Notes: a model not told the origin generated them from the sequence alone. Shown: positions 1 through 6,236, counted from the first letter of the stretch. The stretch: DNA of 8,421 nucleotides from Paracoccaceae bacterium (GCA_011523445.1 WTGT01000321.1:1-8421); one strand, 5' to 3'. Numbers and translations are program-made.

Positions 1-153
1 CCATTACATGTTAGAGAATCTGCCCTGGCTGGTGCAGATGTTGTTACCGTACCCCCGGCAATTATCAAGAAACTTGCCCAACATCCCTTGACAGACAAGG
101 GTTTGGAAAGCTTTTTGGCTGACTGGAACAAAACAGGGATGAAAATAGTTTGA
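1..153 (+). CDS. fsa: FSA/TalC-type transaldolase (fructose-6-phosphate aldolase), C-terminal end only
   Basis: The window opens inside a + strand gene; 50 codons and a TGA stop are visible and the start lies outside. The visible protein begins PLHVRESALAGADVVTVPP and continues with HPLTDKGLESFLADW, which matches the C-terminus of the short (about 215-residue) TalC/FSA subfamily of class I Schiff-base transaldolases. Members of this subfamily act in the cytoplasm, either as transaldolase in the non-oxidative pentose phosphate pathway or as fructose-6-phosphate aldolase; this fragment cannot tell which. The Schiff-base lysine lies upstream of the window. The stop codon overlaps the likely TTG start of the next gene (TTGA), so the two are probably co-transcribed and translationally coupled. 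The family assignment is strong; the exact substrate is not determined. Confidence 0.88.
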   Translation, partial: PLHVRESALAGADVVTVPPAIIKKLAQHPLTDKGLESFLADWNKTGMKIV

Positions 154-899
154 GCAAAAATTCCACACAAATGAAACCCAGAAAAAAAAGGAATATCTCC
201 AAACTGGATTTGAAGCAGAAAATCCTTTCCAACCCTGAAATAATTCTGGATGATCCGGAAATATTACTGCATCTAGGCAAAACCCAAAATCCTGAATTGG
301 GTGATAAAGTCATTGACATACGCAACATTGCCATAAATAAATTGGAAAAAGTCCTATTTGAAACTGAGGAATTCAATCGGGTTGCACTTCAGGCTGCAAG
401 CGAGAACTTCCAAGGGGCCATAAGCATGCTCAATGCCATTCTGGTTTTGCTTGAAGCGAGGAATCTCGATGAATTCTTTCACAAGGTTTTGACAAGGATC
501 CCGAAGATCATCAACGTAGATTATGTTCGTTTTATTCAATTGACCGGTAATTCCTCACTTCCACCACTGGTCGACATCAACAGTTTGGCAGTAAAAAACC
601 TGACCCAGGACGAACTAAACTCATATCTCGGTATCGAGGGCAAAGATCTTTACGATGAAGGGGTTGCCATGAGGAAAGTTACAAAGGGGAATACCAATAT
701 CTACGGTAATCTTGCCAGCCATGTCAAATCAGAAGCGATCATTGATCTTTCACTTGATTCTGACTATGATTTTACCCTCACCTTTCTTATCCTGGGTTCA
801 ACTCTGCCGGAAATGTTTGAGGATGGTATGGAAACGGATTTGCTGGAGAGGTTCGGGTCAGGATTTGCCAGGATTATTGAACTGTTTTTAAAGAACTAA
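150..899 (+). CDS. DUF484 family protein
   Basis: This 249-residue protein resembles the DUF484 (YigA-like) family, whose genes sit directly upstream of xerC in both alpha- and gammaproteobacteria. Family hallmarks are visible in order: an N-terminal segment with NPEIILDDPEILLHL (about residues 28-42), the GDKVIDIRNIAINKLE helix (about 51-66), a GAF-like middle part, and the C-terminal ETDLLERFGSGFARIIELFL block. There is no signal peptide or membrane span, so it is probably cytoplasmic. The biochemical function is unknown. The TTG at 150 is chosen because it overlaps the preceding stop and has AGGGA at 135-139, ten bases upstream. An in-frame ATG at 171 is the alternative; it has no obvious ribosome site and would give a shorter basic N-terminus (MKPRKKRN). 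Family confidence is high, start confidence moderate. Confidence 0.86.
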   Translation: MSKNSTQMKPRKKRNISKLDLKQKILSNPEIILDDPEILLHLGKTQNPELGDKVIDIRNIAINKLEKVLFETEEFNRVALQAASENFQGAISMLNAILVLLEARNLDEFFHKVLTRIPKIINVDYVRFIQLTGNSSLPPLVDINSLAVKNLTQDELNSYLGIEGKDLYDEGVAMRKVTKGNTNIYGNLASHVKSEAIIDLSLDSDYDFTLTFLILGSTLPEMFEDGMETDLLERFGSGFARIIELFLKN

Positions 900-922
900 G
901 GTTACTACTCTGGTATCAAATT

Positions 923-939
923 TGTCCATGTTTAGGACA
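923..939. repeat. Short inverted repeat TGTCC-N7-GGACA
   Basis: Five-base arms TGTCC and GGACA, separated by seven bases, lie just after the DUF484 stop and 13 bases before the -35 box of the xerC promoter. A CATGTTT direct repeat (927-933 and 942-948) overlaps it. It could be a weak operator or a small hairpin. It has no T-tract, so it is not a convincing terminator, and arms this short can arise by chance. Confidence 0.25.
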
Positions 940-951
940 TTCATGTTTTTG

Positions 952-980
952 TTGACATTTTGAAAGGCTAGCCTTATTTT
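952..980 (+). promoter_or_regulatory. Probable sigma70-type promoter for xerC, with palindrome in the spacer
   Basis: A perfect TTGACA (-35, 952-957) is followed by a 17-base spacer and TATTTT (-10, 975-980), the optimal geometry for a housekeeping promoter. Transcription would begin near 987, giving an untranslated leader of roughly 85 bases before the GTG of xerC. A perfect 12-bp palindrome, AAGGCTAGCCTT (964-975), fills the 3' part of the spacer and touches the -10 box. That is where a repressor, or a MerR-like spacer-binding regulator, could act. The promoter boxes are seen directly; regulation through the palindrome is inference. Confidence 0.6.
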
Positions 981-1037
981 GGGCTCACAATAAGGTGGCT
1001 AAAGTCACCCGTAAATCGAATAACATACATTGAGGCA

Positions 1038-1061
1038 AGAAAATCTATTATAGGATTTTCT
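1038..1061 (+). promoter_or_regulatory. Stem-loop in the xerC leader, just before the GTG start
   Basis: Arms AGAAAATC (1038-1045) and GATTTTCT (1054-1061) pair perfectly, with an additional T-G pair, closing a loop of about six bases. The hairpin ends 11 bases before the xerC start. No good Shine-Dalgarno lies directly before that start: AGGA at 1052-1055 is inside the hairpin, and GAGG at 1032-1035 is on its upstream side. The structure could therefore influence xerC translation. No U-tract follows, so it is not a terminator. Confidence 0.4.
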
Positions 1062-1072
1062 GATACAGATAA

Positions 1073-2041
1073 GTGAAGGTTTCCAAACTTGATACAAATC
1101 CCAAGGTTTCGGATGATGATATTCGAAACAAGTTGGATTACGGCGAAACAATTCAAAAGTGGTTGGCTACAAAAGTAGAAGTTGCTGGCCGGTCAGAAAA
1201 TACCTACAACAGCTACAAGAAGGATGTTACCGACTTTTGCGATTTCCTCCAGAATTACTTTGGAAATGCCCTTTGCCTGAACGTTTTGAAGGATATAGAC
1301 AAGAGGGTATTGAGATCTTGGATGGCACATGAACGCAATCGTGGGATTTCCTCCCGATCACTGGCCAGAAAACTTTCCTCCCTGAAGAATTTCTACCGAT
1401 GGTTGGAGGAGGAATACGGTTTTGAAAATACTTACGTTGAAACTGCCAAAACTCCACGATTCAGGTCGAGGTTCCCTCGTCCAATCACGGAGCAGGGGAC
1501 AAGGGAGGTCTTGGAATACGTTGGTACAAAATCCGGTGAACCCTGGGTTGCAACACGTGACGTGGCAATTATCTCGCTGTTGTATGGATGTGGATTGCGA
1601 ATTTCGGAGGCCCTTGCCTTGACACAAAGGGAACTTCCCCTTGGTGAAACCATCCGCATAATCGGCAAGGGCAAAAAGGAACGTGTCATTCCGGTTATTC
1701 CCTACTGTCAGCAAGCTGTTTCTGAGTATGCACAATTGTGTCCTTTTATTGGTAAAAGGACGGATCCCCTTTTCTTCGGTGTCCGTGGTGGTCTGCTGAA
1801 TCAACGTGCTGTAAGGAAAACTATGGAAAGAGCCAGAATATCGCTTGGACTACCGGCCAATTCCACACCCCATTCCCTGCGTCATTCCTTTGCAACACAT
1901 ATATTGAATGCCGGTGGAGATCTGAGGGTCATACAAGATCTTCTGGGGCATAGTTCCCTAAGTACTACCCAAGCATATACAAAAATCGAAACTTCAGTAC
2001 TATTGGATGTTTACAAGTCTGCTCATCCCCGAGCAAACTGA
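1073..2041 (+). CDS. xerC: Site-specific tyrosine recombinase XerC
   Basis: This 322-residue protein is an integrase-family tyrosine recombinase. With XerD it resolves chromosome dimers at dif, next to FtsK at the division septum. The N-terminal SAM-like core-binding domain spans about residues 25-115. The catalytic domain (about 135-315) contains every expected residue: R176 in YGCGLRISEA, K199 in IGKGKKERVIP, H267 and R270 in HSLRHSFATH, H293 in LLGHSSLSTTQ, and the nucleophile Y302 in AYTKIE. The ending VYKSAHPRA is typical of XerC. The GTG at 1073 is the earliest possible start because an in-frame TAA immediately precedes it; TTG at 1133 would give 302 residues, closer to the family norm of about 300. 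Position after a DUF484 gene supports XerC rather than XerD or a phage integrase. A dedicated promoter lies at 952-980. Confidence 0.93.
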   Translation: MKVSKLDTNPKVSDDDIRNKLDYGETIQKWLATKVEVAGRSENTYNSYKKDVTDFCDFLQNYFGNALCLNVLKDIDKRVLRSWMAHERNRGISSRSLARKLSSLKNFYRWLEEEYGFENTYVETAKTPRFRSRFPRPITEQGTREVLEYVGTKSGEPWVATRDVAIISLLYGCGLRISEALALTQRELPLGETIRIIGKGKKERVIPVIPYCQQAVSEYAQLCPFIGKRTDPLFFGVRGGLLNQRAVRKTMERARISLGLPANSTPHSLRHSFATHILNAGGDLRVIQDLLGHSSLSTTQAYTKIETSVLLDVYKSAHPRAN

Positions 2042-2059
2042 TCAAATTTCAAGGATTAC

Positions 2060-3241
2060 ATGGCAACTCTAGGTGAGAACATCATAGGTACCAGTGGGTT
2101 ACATCCATTCTTTGCTGTTGCCAATCCCGATGAGGTAGCAATAGATGCTCCAGAAAACCGAATGGGAGAAGCTCTCCGTACCTGGGTTCGCTCACTCAGC
2201 GGATTTCAAAAAGAGGCTCTCATCCGTTCTTCCCTGACGGGCAGGACTTGGAGGCTGGTATCAGATGAAGGGCCCTATCTGAATGGGCATGATGCAGCTC
2301 CCTGTCCCTTGGCCTTCCTTTCTTGTGGGATGGTTGCAAGTTACATGAATGAAATTCTGGCATTGGCCAAAATCCAGGGAATCAAAATACACCAACTGAA
2401 ACTTATCCTGGATAACTACTACACCATGAAGGGATCCATGCCCAAGAGAACCATGGTCGGAGGTGCCGAAAACATTGACCTGCAGGTAGAAATCGACTGC
2501 AGTTTGGAAGATGCTTCCTTACACGAGTTTCTGGTAAATGCCACTTATGCTTCACCCCTGAATGGACTGATGCGTGGAAAACTGACAAATCTTTTCAAGT
2601 TGAGCAAAAATGGTAGGGAAATACCAACCAATAAGGTCGCTGAATTGGAAGGTCATCTATTTGGTGATCCCGGCAACCATTTTGCCAAATCAATCGCTGA
2701 AGACAATTCCCTGACTTTAATGGAGCCGGTTGGCCCAACACCGAAAAAAGAAGTGAAAAGGGGGACATCATCTGCTGCCGGAAGTCTAGCCGAGGAGCAG
2801 GACAGAAGACTTAACATCGGTGCTGTTGCGATTATGCGGGAGGATGGGCTGAAGGAAATACAGCAAATGCAATATTCCCCCTATGGAACCTCATTTCGCT
2901 TTCTGAGTTCTGAGGATGGCCGAGCCCCGGATGCCAATTCGCTCATCAGTGCAGGGATAGGGTTTTGTTTCATGACCCAATTCGGTCGTTTCGTATCAAT
3001 GCTGAATCTTGATTTGCCCGACTACCGCATTGTTCAGGATACGCATTTCAGTCTTGGCGGTGCCACTGGCGAAACAGGCAAGACAGGTGAAGCAGGCCCA
3101 ATCGAGACCCATGTCTATCTTGAAACTTCAGAACCTGATGAAACGGCACAAGAGATGCTAGATATTTCCGAAAGAACCTGTTTTCTACATGCCTTCTGCC
3201 AAACCGACCTGAAAACTAGATTGAAGATTGTACGGCTTTGA
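2060..3241 (+). CDS. Two-domain OsmC-family (OsmC/Ohr-like) protein
   Basis: This 393-residue protein appears to contain two OsmC-like domains (about 58-180 and 253-393) joined by a charged, low-complexity linker (about 220-250). OsmC/Ohr proteins are cytoplasmic thiol peroxidases that reduce organic hydroperoxides with a cysteine pair. Domain 2 keeps a plausible pair: C303 in the helix ISAGIGFCFMTQFG and C374 in SERTCFLHAF. Domain 1 has C89 in PLAFLSCGMVASY, but the expected second position reads NATYASPLNGL, without cysteine. Domain 1 may thus be structural or binding only. Residues 334-348 form five consecutive Gly-X-Y triplets. AAGGA at 2051-2055 sits four bases before the ATG. The gene starts 18 bases after xerC and probably shares its transcript. 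Family-level confidence is fair; peroxidase activity is inferred, and a sulfur-carrier or other thiol function is possible. Confidence 0.7.
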   Translation: MATLGENIIGTSGLHPFFAVANPDEVAIDAPENRMGEALRTWVRSLSGFQKEALIRSSLTGRTWRLVSDEGPYLNGHDAAPCPLAFLSCGMVASYMNEILALAKIQGIKIHQLKLILDNYYTMKGSMPKRTMVGGAENIDLQVEIDCSLEDASLHEFLVNATYASPLNGLMRGKLTNLFKLSKNGREIPTNKVAELEGHLFGDPGNHFAKSIAEDNSLTLMEPVGPTPKKEVKRGTSSAAGSLAEEQDRRLNIGAVAIMREDGLKEIQQMQYSPYGTSFRFLSSEDGRAPDANSLISAGIGFCFMTQFGRFVSMLNLDLPDYRIVQDTHFSLGGATGETGKTGEAGPIETHVYLETSEPDETAQEMLDISERTCFLHAFCQTDLKTRLKIVRL

Positions 3242-3447
3242 AAAACAGGGCCCCAAGACACGATAATCGAGGATACAATCTAACTACCCAAAGTCATATA
3301 ACTTGACCTAATTTTTCTTGGAATAGGCCATTGCTCAAGGTTTATTTTGGGTTATGTTACAGTTGCTGTTGCGAGTTCCAAACCAATCACTCCAGACAAA
3401 ATCACTTTTCTTGCTAATATGATAATGTTGTAACCTTTTTAACTGGG
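3242..3447. other. Convergent intergenic region between the OsmC-like gene and the porin gene
   Basis: These 206 non-coding bases separate two converging genes. A possible imperfect hairpin for the + strand transcript pairs CTTGA (3302-3306) with TCAAG (3335-3339), and CCTA (3307-3310) with TAGG (3324-3327), leaving a seven-base bulge; it is followed by GTTTATTTT. This would be a weak terminator for the xerC-OsmC unit. I see no small gene or RNA gene here. Confidence 0.3.
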
Positions 3448-3456
3448 TTAAAAGGT
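3433..3456 (-). repeat. AT-rich hairpin spanning the porin stop codon
   Basis: Arms ACCTTTTTAA (3433-3442) and TTAAAAGGT (3448-3456) pair over nine positions, with one extra T and a five-base loop. The right arm covers the porin stop codon and its last two codons. No T-tract follows on the - strand, so it is not a clear intrinsic terminator. It may stabilise the mRNA 3' end or be incidental in AT-rich DNA. Confidence 0.3.
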
Positions 3457-4452
3457 ATATCGCAATGATAAAATTGCTTTTGTTTCCTCGGTATCGGTGT
3501 TTCGTATCGAACTGGAGGTTTCTTTGGCTTTGGAGTGGTTTATTCCAAAATTGGCTGATAATCCTCGGGATATGTCATATTGGATACCTAGAGCAGTTGA
3601 AACCTCTTCATCGTCTTCTATGGCGCCATAATGCCCTTCGAGTGAGATGGTGAGGTTGTCAATTTTAGTCCTTGCACCTGCTGAAACAAACCGCCGCTTG
3701 GCCTTCTCTTCCTCACTTTTAAATCGCTCATAACCAAACCCGACATCAAATATGCTTCTGCCATAAACCAACTCACCTACGATACCAAGTCCTTCGGTAT
3801 CGAATGTAATTGGCTCTCCCACATCGTTTGATGCCATATGTGTACCGGAGATGGTTCGTAGAGTAAATCGGTAATCTTTTGTCCCTTGAGGCCTCTGATA
3901 AACTGCACCAAGGTCTACACCACCTTCACCATCGGCATATCCTGAAACAATCCATGGTCCGAATCTGCCAGAATAGCCAGCCCCTGAATCATCGGTTTTT
4001 CCAATGAAATCGTCAAAAGCCAATGAGGCATTACCAGCCCCTGGTTGACGCCGAGTCTGTTCCCTGACAGTATCATATACGTTCCCTGCCATCAATGTTC
4101 CCCATACCCCTCCGATGGAAACTGTTGTCTTGTCGGTATATTTGTCGTCGACATCCTCCCCAAAATATGACACATCCAAGCGCCATCTATTTGGAAGTTG
4201 GGTGAGTGCAGAAACTTGGAAGTTACTGTTGAACCCGGTACCGTTTTCACCACCTGCACCCGCATAGTCGAATATCAATCCTTCCAAAGCACCTTTAAGA
4301 GCCAAGGTCGTAAAGCCCAAATCAGCGGCCAAAGGTTTTTCCAAAAATGAAAGGTTTTCAAAAGCAGGCAACTTTGTCTCTGCATTAGTTGTACCTGCCA
4401 TTGTCAAACCGATTACGAATATGGCTAGGATCAACCTTAATTGATTGTTCAT
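3448..4452 (-). CDS. Porin-like outer-membrane beta-barrel protein
   Basis: From the ATG at 4452 this is a 334-residue exported protein. It begins with MNNQ, a hydrophobic stretch LILAIFVIGLTMAG and a plausible signal-peptidase I site after TTNA (about residue 24). The rest is rich in alternating polar/hydrophobic segments, Gly and aromatic residues, without long hydrophobic helices, and ends LSLRYTF with the C-terminal Phe recognised by the BAM machinery. These features fit a Gram-negative porin of about 310 mature residues; the substrate cannot be read from sequence. The start codon lies 15 bases after the haloperoxidase stop, and no Shine-Dalgarno is evident, suggesting translational coupling in one operon. 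A TTG at 4464 would add four residues (MYCH) and is less likely. It may carry the substrates or products of the upstream enzyme; that is inference. Confidence 0.72.
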   Translation of the reverse strand: MNNQLRLILAIFVIGLTMAGTTNAETKLPAFENLSFLEKPLAADLGFTTLALKGALEGLIFDYAGAGGENGTGFNSNFQVSALTQLPNRWRLDVSYFGEDVDDKYTDKTTVSIGGVWGTLMAGNVYDTVREQTRRQPGAGNASLAFDDFIGKTDDSGAGYSGRFGPWIVSGYADGEGGVDLGAVYQRPQGTKDYRFTLRTISGTHMASNDVGEPITFDTEGLGIVGELVYGRSIFDVGFGYERFKSEEEKAKRRFVSAGARTKIDNLTISLEGHYGAIEDDEEVSTALGIQYDISRGLSANFGINHSKAKETSSSIRNTDTEETKAILSLRYTF

Positions 4453-4467
4453 GTGGCAATACAACTT

Positions 4468-5850
4468 TTATACACTTCTTGGAAAAAAAGTGTGAAATGC
4501 CTGCTTGGCAATTCCCTTGCCAGCTTTCATTCCCTCAGAGTGATCGAGATCCCAATGTACACCCCCATAGAGGCGGCTCATCCCATTTTCTTCCGCAACT
4601 TGGCTCAAACTTGACCAGTGCCGTTCCACGTTTCTCAGTTGGGGCCACAAAACCTGGTCCGGTGCTCGTCCGGAAAAGGAAACTTCATCCCTTCCTATAA
4701 TCAATGCCAGCATTTCCGTACCAGCCGCACCGAATGTAGAATGTCCTGATGTATAGGCTGGAAATTCCGGGGTGGGGATCAAACTTCGCCAACCGGGCTC
4801 CTTTACCACCCGTGGATCAGAATTACCAAGTTCCGGGGCACGATACCTGATTGCATTTTCTGGTCGTAGAATATCATAATGGTATTTGCTGTCCCAAGCT
4901 GCAATGGCCGCATCACATTGGGTCATACCAAGAAGTGAGAAGGCACGAGCATGTTCAATGAATGACAGATTTTCATCCTGCAAGATCTGAATGGCGATAT
5001 AAAGAAAATGCCCCGGTGCGGTTATACCCCAAGGTCCATCCTCCCAGAAAATCGCAATTTCTGTTTCATCGGCAGTACGAATCGTACTGTTTTCCCCACC
5101 AAGATGACGAATCATATCATATATCTCGGCAAATTCCGGACTTGCAGGATCGTAGAACTCCTTGGCCCTGAATTGGGATTTTGTCTTCATTGTCCAAGGA
5201 TGGACATTGCCTAATCCTGGATACAATCCCCGGGCGAATGTTGGGAAAGCAGGACCGGGAGTGGTACTGTAAAATGGCCCGGTCGGACTCCACCTGAGGC
5301 TATCGGGTCGTCGTGGGTATCTACCAAGATAATAATTCAGCCTACTTGGCTCTGACCCATCTGCCGTACGTAAAGCCAGCAACTTTTCAGCAACTTTTTC
5401 ACCCCAATCAACCCCAAGTGTTTTTGCTTCATTATCCGGGAAGCGATTCAGAAACATATTACGCTCTACCATGAATGGAGTCTGGAATGCTTCACCGGCG
5501 GCCAAGGCAAAGGCCACTCCATAAGCAACTTCCGGGTGTGCACCTTCAGGACCTGGACCAATCCCGAAATTCTCCTCATATGCCTGTTCAATACCATTTG
5601 CAGCCAAGAAACCCGAAGTTGTTGCTAGACTGAAATTATAAGCAGCCCGGGGGGACGTAATACGTTGGTCACGAGTTTGCTGGAGAGCAACATCCATCCA
5701 ATGGGAAACAGTATTTCTGTTTTCCGGTTTCAGTATTTGGCTCGTGTAGGAAGATGACTCACCTTCAAGGGCAGTCCTCGGAGCACTACATCCGGTCAAG
5801 GCAAGTGTGGATAAAGTTGATGTAATGAAAAATCTTCTAGACTGCTTCAT
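4468..5850 (-). CDS. Vanadium-dependent haloperoxidase, predicted Tat-exported lipoprotein
   Basis: This 460-residue protein belongs to the vanadium haloperoxidase branch of the PAP2/acid phosphatase superfamily. All three vanadate-site motifs are present: K322-(six residues)-R329-P330 in SKYHYDILRP, SGH at 368-370 in PAYTSGHSTFG, and R426, G430, H432 and D436 in SRLYGGVHWDLD. H370 would be the general acid-base residue and H432 the vanadate ligand. Such enzymes use H2O2 to oxidise halides; some relatives are phosphatases. The N-terminus has a twin-arginine motif (SRRFFI, residues 4-9), a hydrophobic core and a lipobox LTGC with C21, so it should be exported folded by Tat and lipid-anchored in the envelope. 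AGGAGG lies only two bases before the ATG. It leads a probable operon with the porin gene. Halide preference is not predictable from these motifs alone. Confidence 0.85.
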   Translation of the reverse strand: MKQSRRFFITSTLSTLALTGCSAPRTALEGESSSYTSQILKPENRNTVSHWMDVALQQTRDQRITSPRAAYNFSLATTSGFLAANGIEQAYEENFGIGPGPEGAHPEVAYGVAFALAAGEAFQTPFMVERNMFLNRFPDNEAKTLGVDWGEKVAEKLLALRTADGSEPSRLNYYLGRYPRRPDSLRWSPTGPFYSTTPGPAFPTFARGLYPGLGNVHPWTMKTKSQFRAKEFYDPASPEFAEIYDMIRHLGGENSTIRTADETEIAIFWEDGPWGITAPGHFLYIAIQILQDENLSFIEHARAFSLLGMTQCDAAIAAWDSKYHYDILRPENAIRYRAPELGNSDPRVVKEPGWRSLIPTPEFPAYTSGHSTFGAAGTEMLALIIGRDEVSFSGRAPDQVLWPQLRNVERHWSSLSQVAEENGMSRLYGGVHWDLDHSEGMKAGKGIAKQAFHTFFPRSV

Positions 5851-5860
5851 GACCTCCTCA
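5851..5860 (-). promoter_or_regulatory. Strong Shine-Dalgarno of the haloperoxidase gene, unusually close to ATG
   Basis: On the - strand TGAGGAGGTC directly precedes the ATG. The AGGAGG core is only two bases from the start, closer than the usual five to nine; pairing through the upstream GAGG would give five. No alternative start exists within the signal peptide, so this start stands. The same ten bases recur at 5967-5976. Confidence 0.65.
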
Positions 5861-5881
5861 GTGAAATTTTTACTTGATTAC

Positions 5882-5906
5882 AATCACAAATTTGTGACTT
5901 GTGATT
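5882..5906. promoter_or_regulatory. Operator-like cluster of TTGTGA/TCACAA half-sites upstream of the haloperoxidase gene
   Basis: A perfect 14-bp palindrome TCACAAATTTGTGA occupies 5884-5897, and a second TTGTGA follows at 5899-5904. The outer octamers AATCACAA (5882-5889) and TTGTGATT (5899-5906) form another inverted repeat. The three half-sites lie about 30-55 bases upstream of the haloperoxidase ATG, a position suited to repressor binding over the promoter or leader. The half-site resembles the CRP core TGTGA but in the opposite arrangement and spacing, so the regulator is unknown. I could not find convincing -35/-10 boxes here. Confidence 0.5.
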
Positions 5907-5966
5907 AATGAATTGTTTTCAAGTTCTGAGATTAGGGCGATTTTTTATATTTCAATAGTTTTTTAA

Positions 5967-5976
5967 GACCTCCTCA
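5967..5976 (-). repeat. Second copy of the Shine-Dalgarno-like decamer
   Basis: The - strand decamer TGAGGAGGTC occurs here and again immediately before the haloperoxidase ATG (5851-5860), 116 bases downstream in the direction of transcription. A TTG thirteen bases after its AGGAGG core opens a seven-codon frame (MKYKKSP, then stop), which could be a leader peptide. More simply, this is a chance or relic ribosome site. Confidence 0.35.
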
Positions 5977-6086
5977 AGAAAAAAAATAAATTTTGTAACT
6001 ACCGGGTTTGTATGGATTTTCTACCCCCCCCCACCTAGAGGTTTTTTTATGGTTTACTTTAAGCAGGTTGGGTGTGAATTTCCCTA

Positions 6087-6138
6087 GAATTTTTACAATT
6101 TTGGTGAGGAAATTACCTTCGGAATTTTACAATTTTGG
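6087..6138. repeat. Near-identical direct repeat, 17-18 bp, 35 bp apart
   Basis: GAATTTTTACAATTTTGG (6087-6104) and GAATTTTACAATTTTGG (6122-6138) differ only by one T in a homopolymer run. The copies start 35 bases apart, with GTGAGGAAATTACCTTC between them. They may be a tandem duplication that has begun to drift, or paired protein-binding sites. No coding function is apparent. Confidence 0.6.
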
Positions 6139-6236
6139 GAAAAATTCAGATACATATTTTAGGGCAACCAGACTTTCTCCATTTCCTGCGATTGCCCAAT
6201 TATCCAATACCTGATCTTAGTGGTTAACCGAAAGAC

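Noticed and set aside
65..376. 103-codon open frame on the - strand across the aldolase/DUF484 junction
   Set aside because: It overlaps two conserved + strand genes entirely and its hydrophobic translation is a by-product of the opposite strand's Lys/Asn-rich codons.
900..1072. Possible dif or phage attachment site next to xerC
   Set aside because: The gap contains no sequence resembling the 28-bp dif consensus, no tRNA and no integrase or phage genes; XerC here is the housekeeping type.
1358..1804. 148-codon open frame on the - strand opposite xerC
   Set aside because: It is antisense to the catalytic core of a complete, motif-perfect xerC, resembles no family, and has no ribosome site; it is a shadow frame.
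4466..4495. Internal promoter for the porin (TATAAA near 4467-4472, - strand)
   Set aside because: The -10-like hexamer lacks any acceptable -35 at 16-18 bases; the region is coding and the gene is better explained by read-through from the haloperoxidase.
4389..4700. 103-codon + strand frame over the haloperoxidase/porin junction
   Set aside because: It lies opposite the vanadate-binding C-terminus of the haloperoxidase and the porin signal peptide, both well supported.
5882..5906. CRP or FNR binding site
   Set aside because: The half-sites resemble TGTGA but are in the reverse order and with a four-base gap, not TGTGA-N6-TCACA; and FNR's TTGAT-N4-ATCAA is absent.
6008..6214. 68-codon + strand frame in the nth-haloperoxidase spacer
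   Set aside because: TTG start, no Shine-Dalgarno, passes through C9 and T7 runs and a direct repeat, and the peptide resembles nothing known; treated as non-coding.
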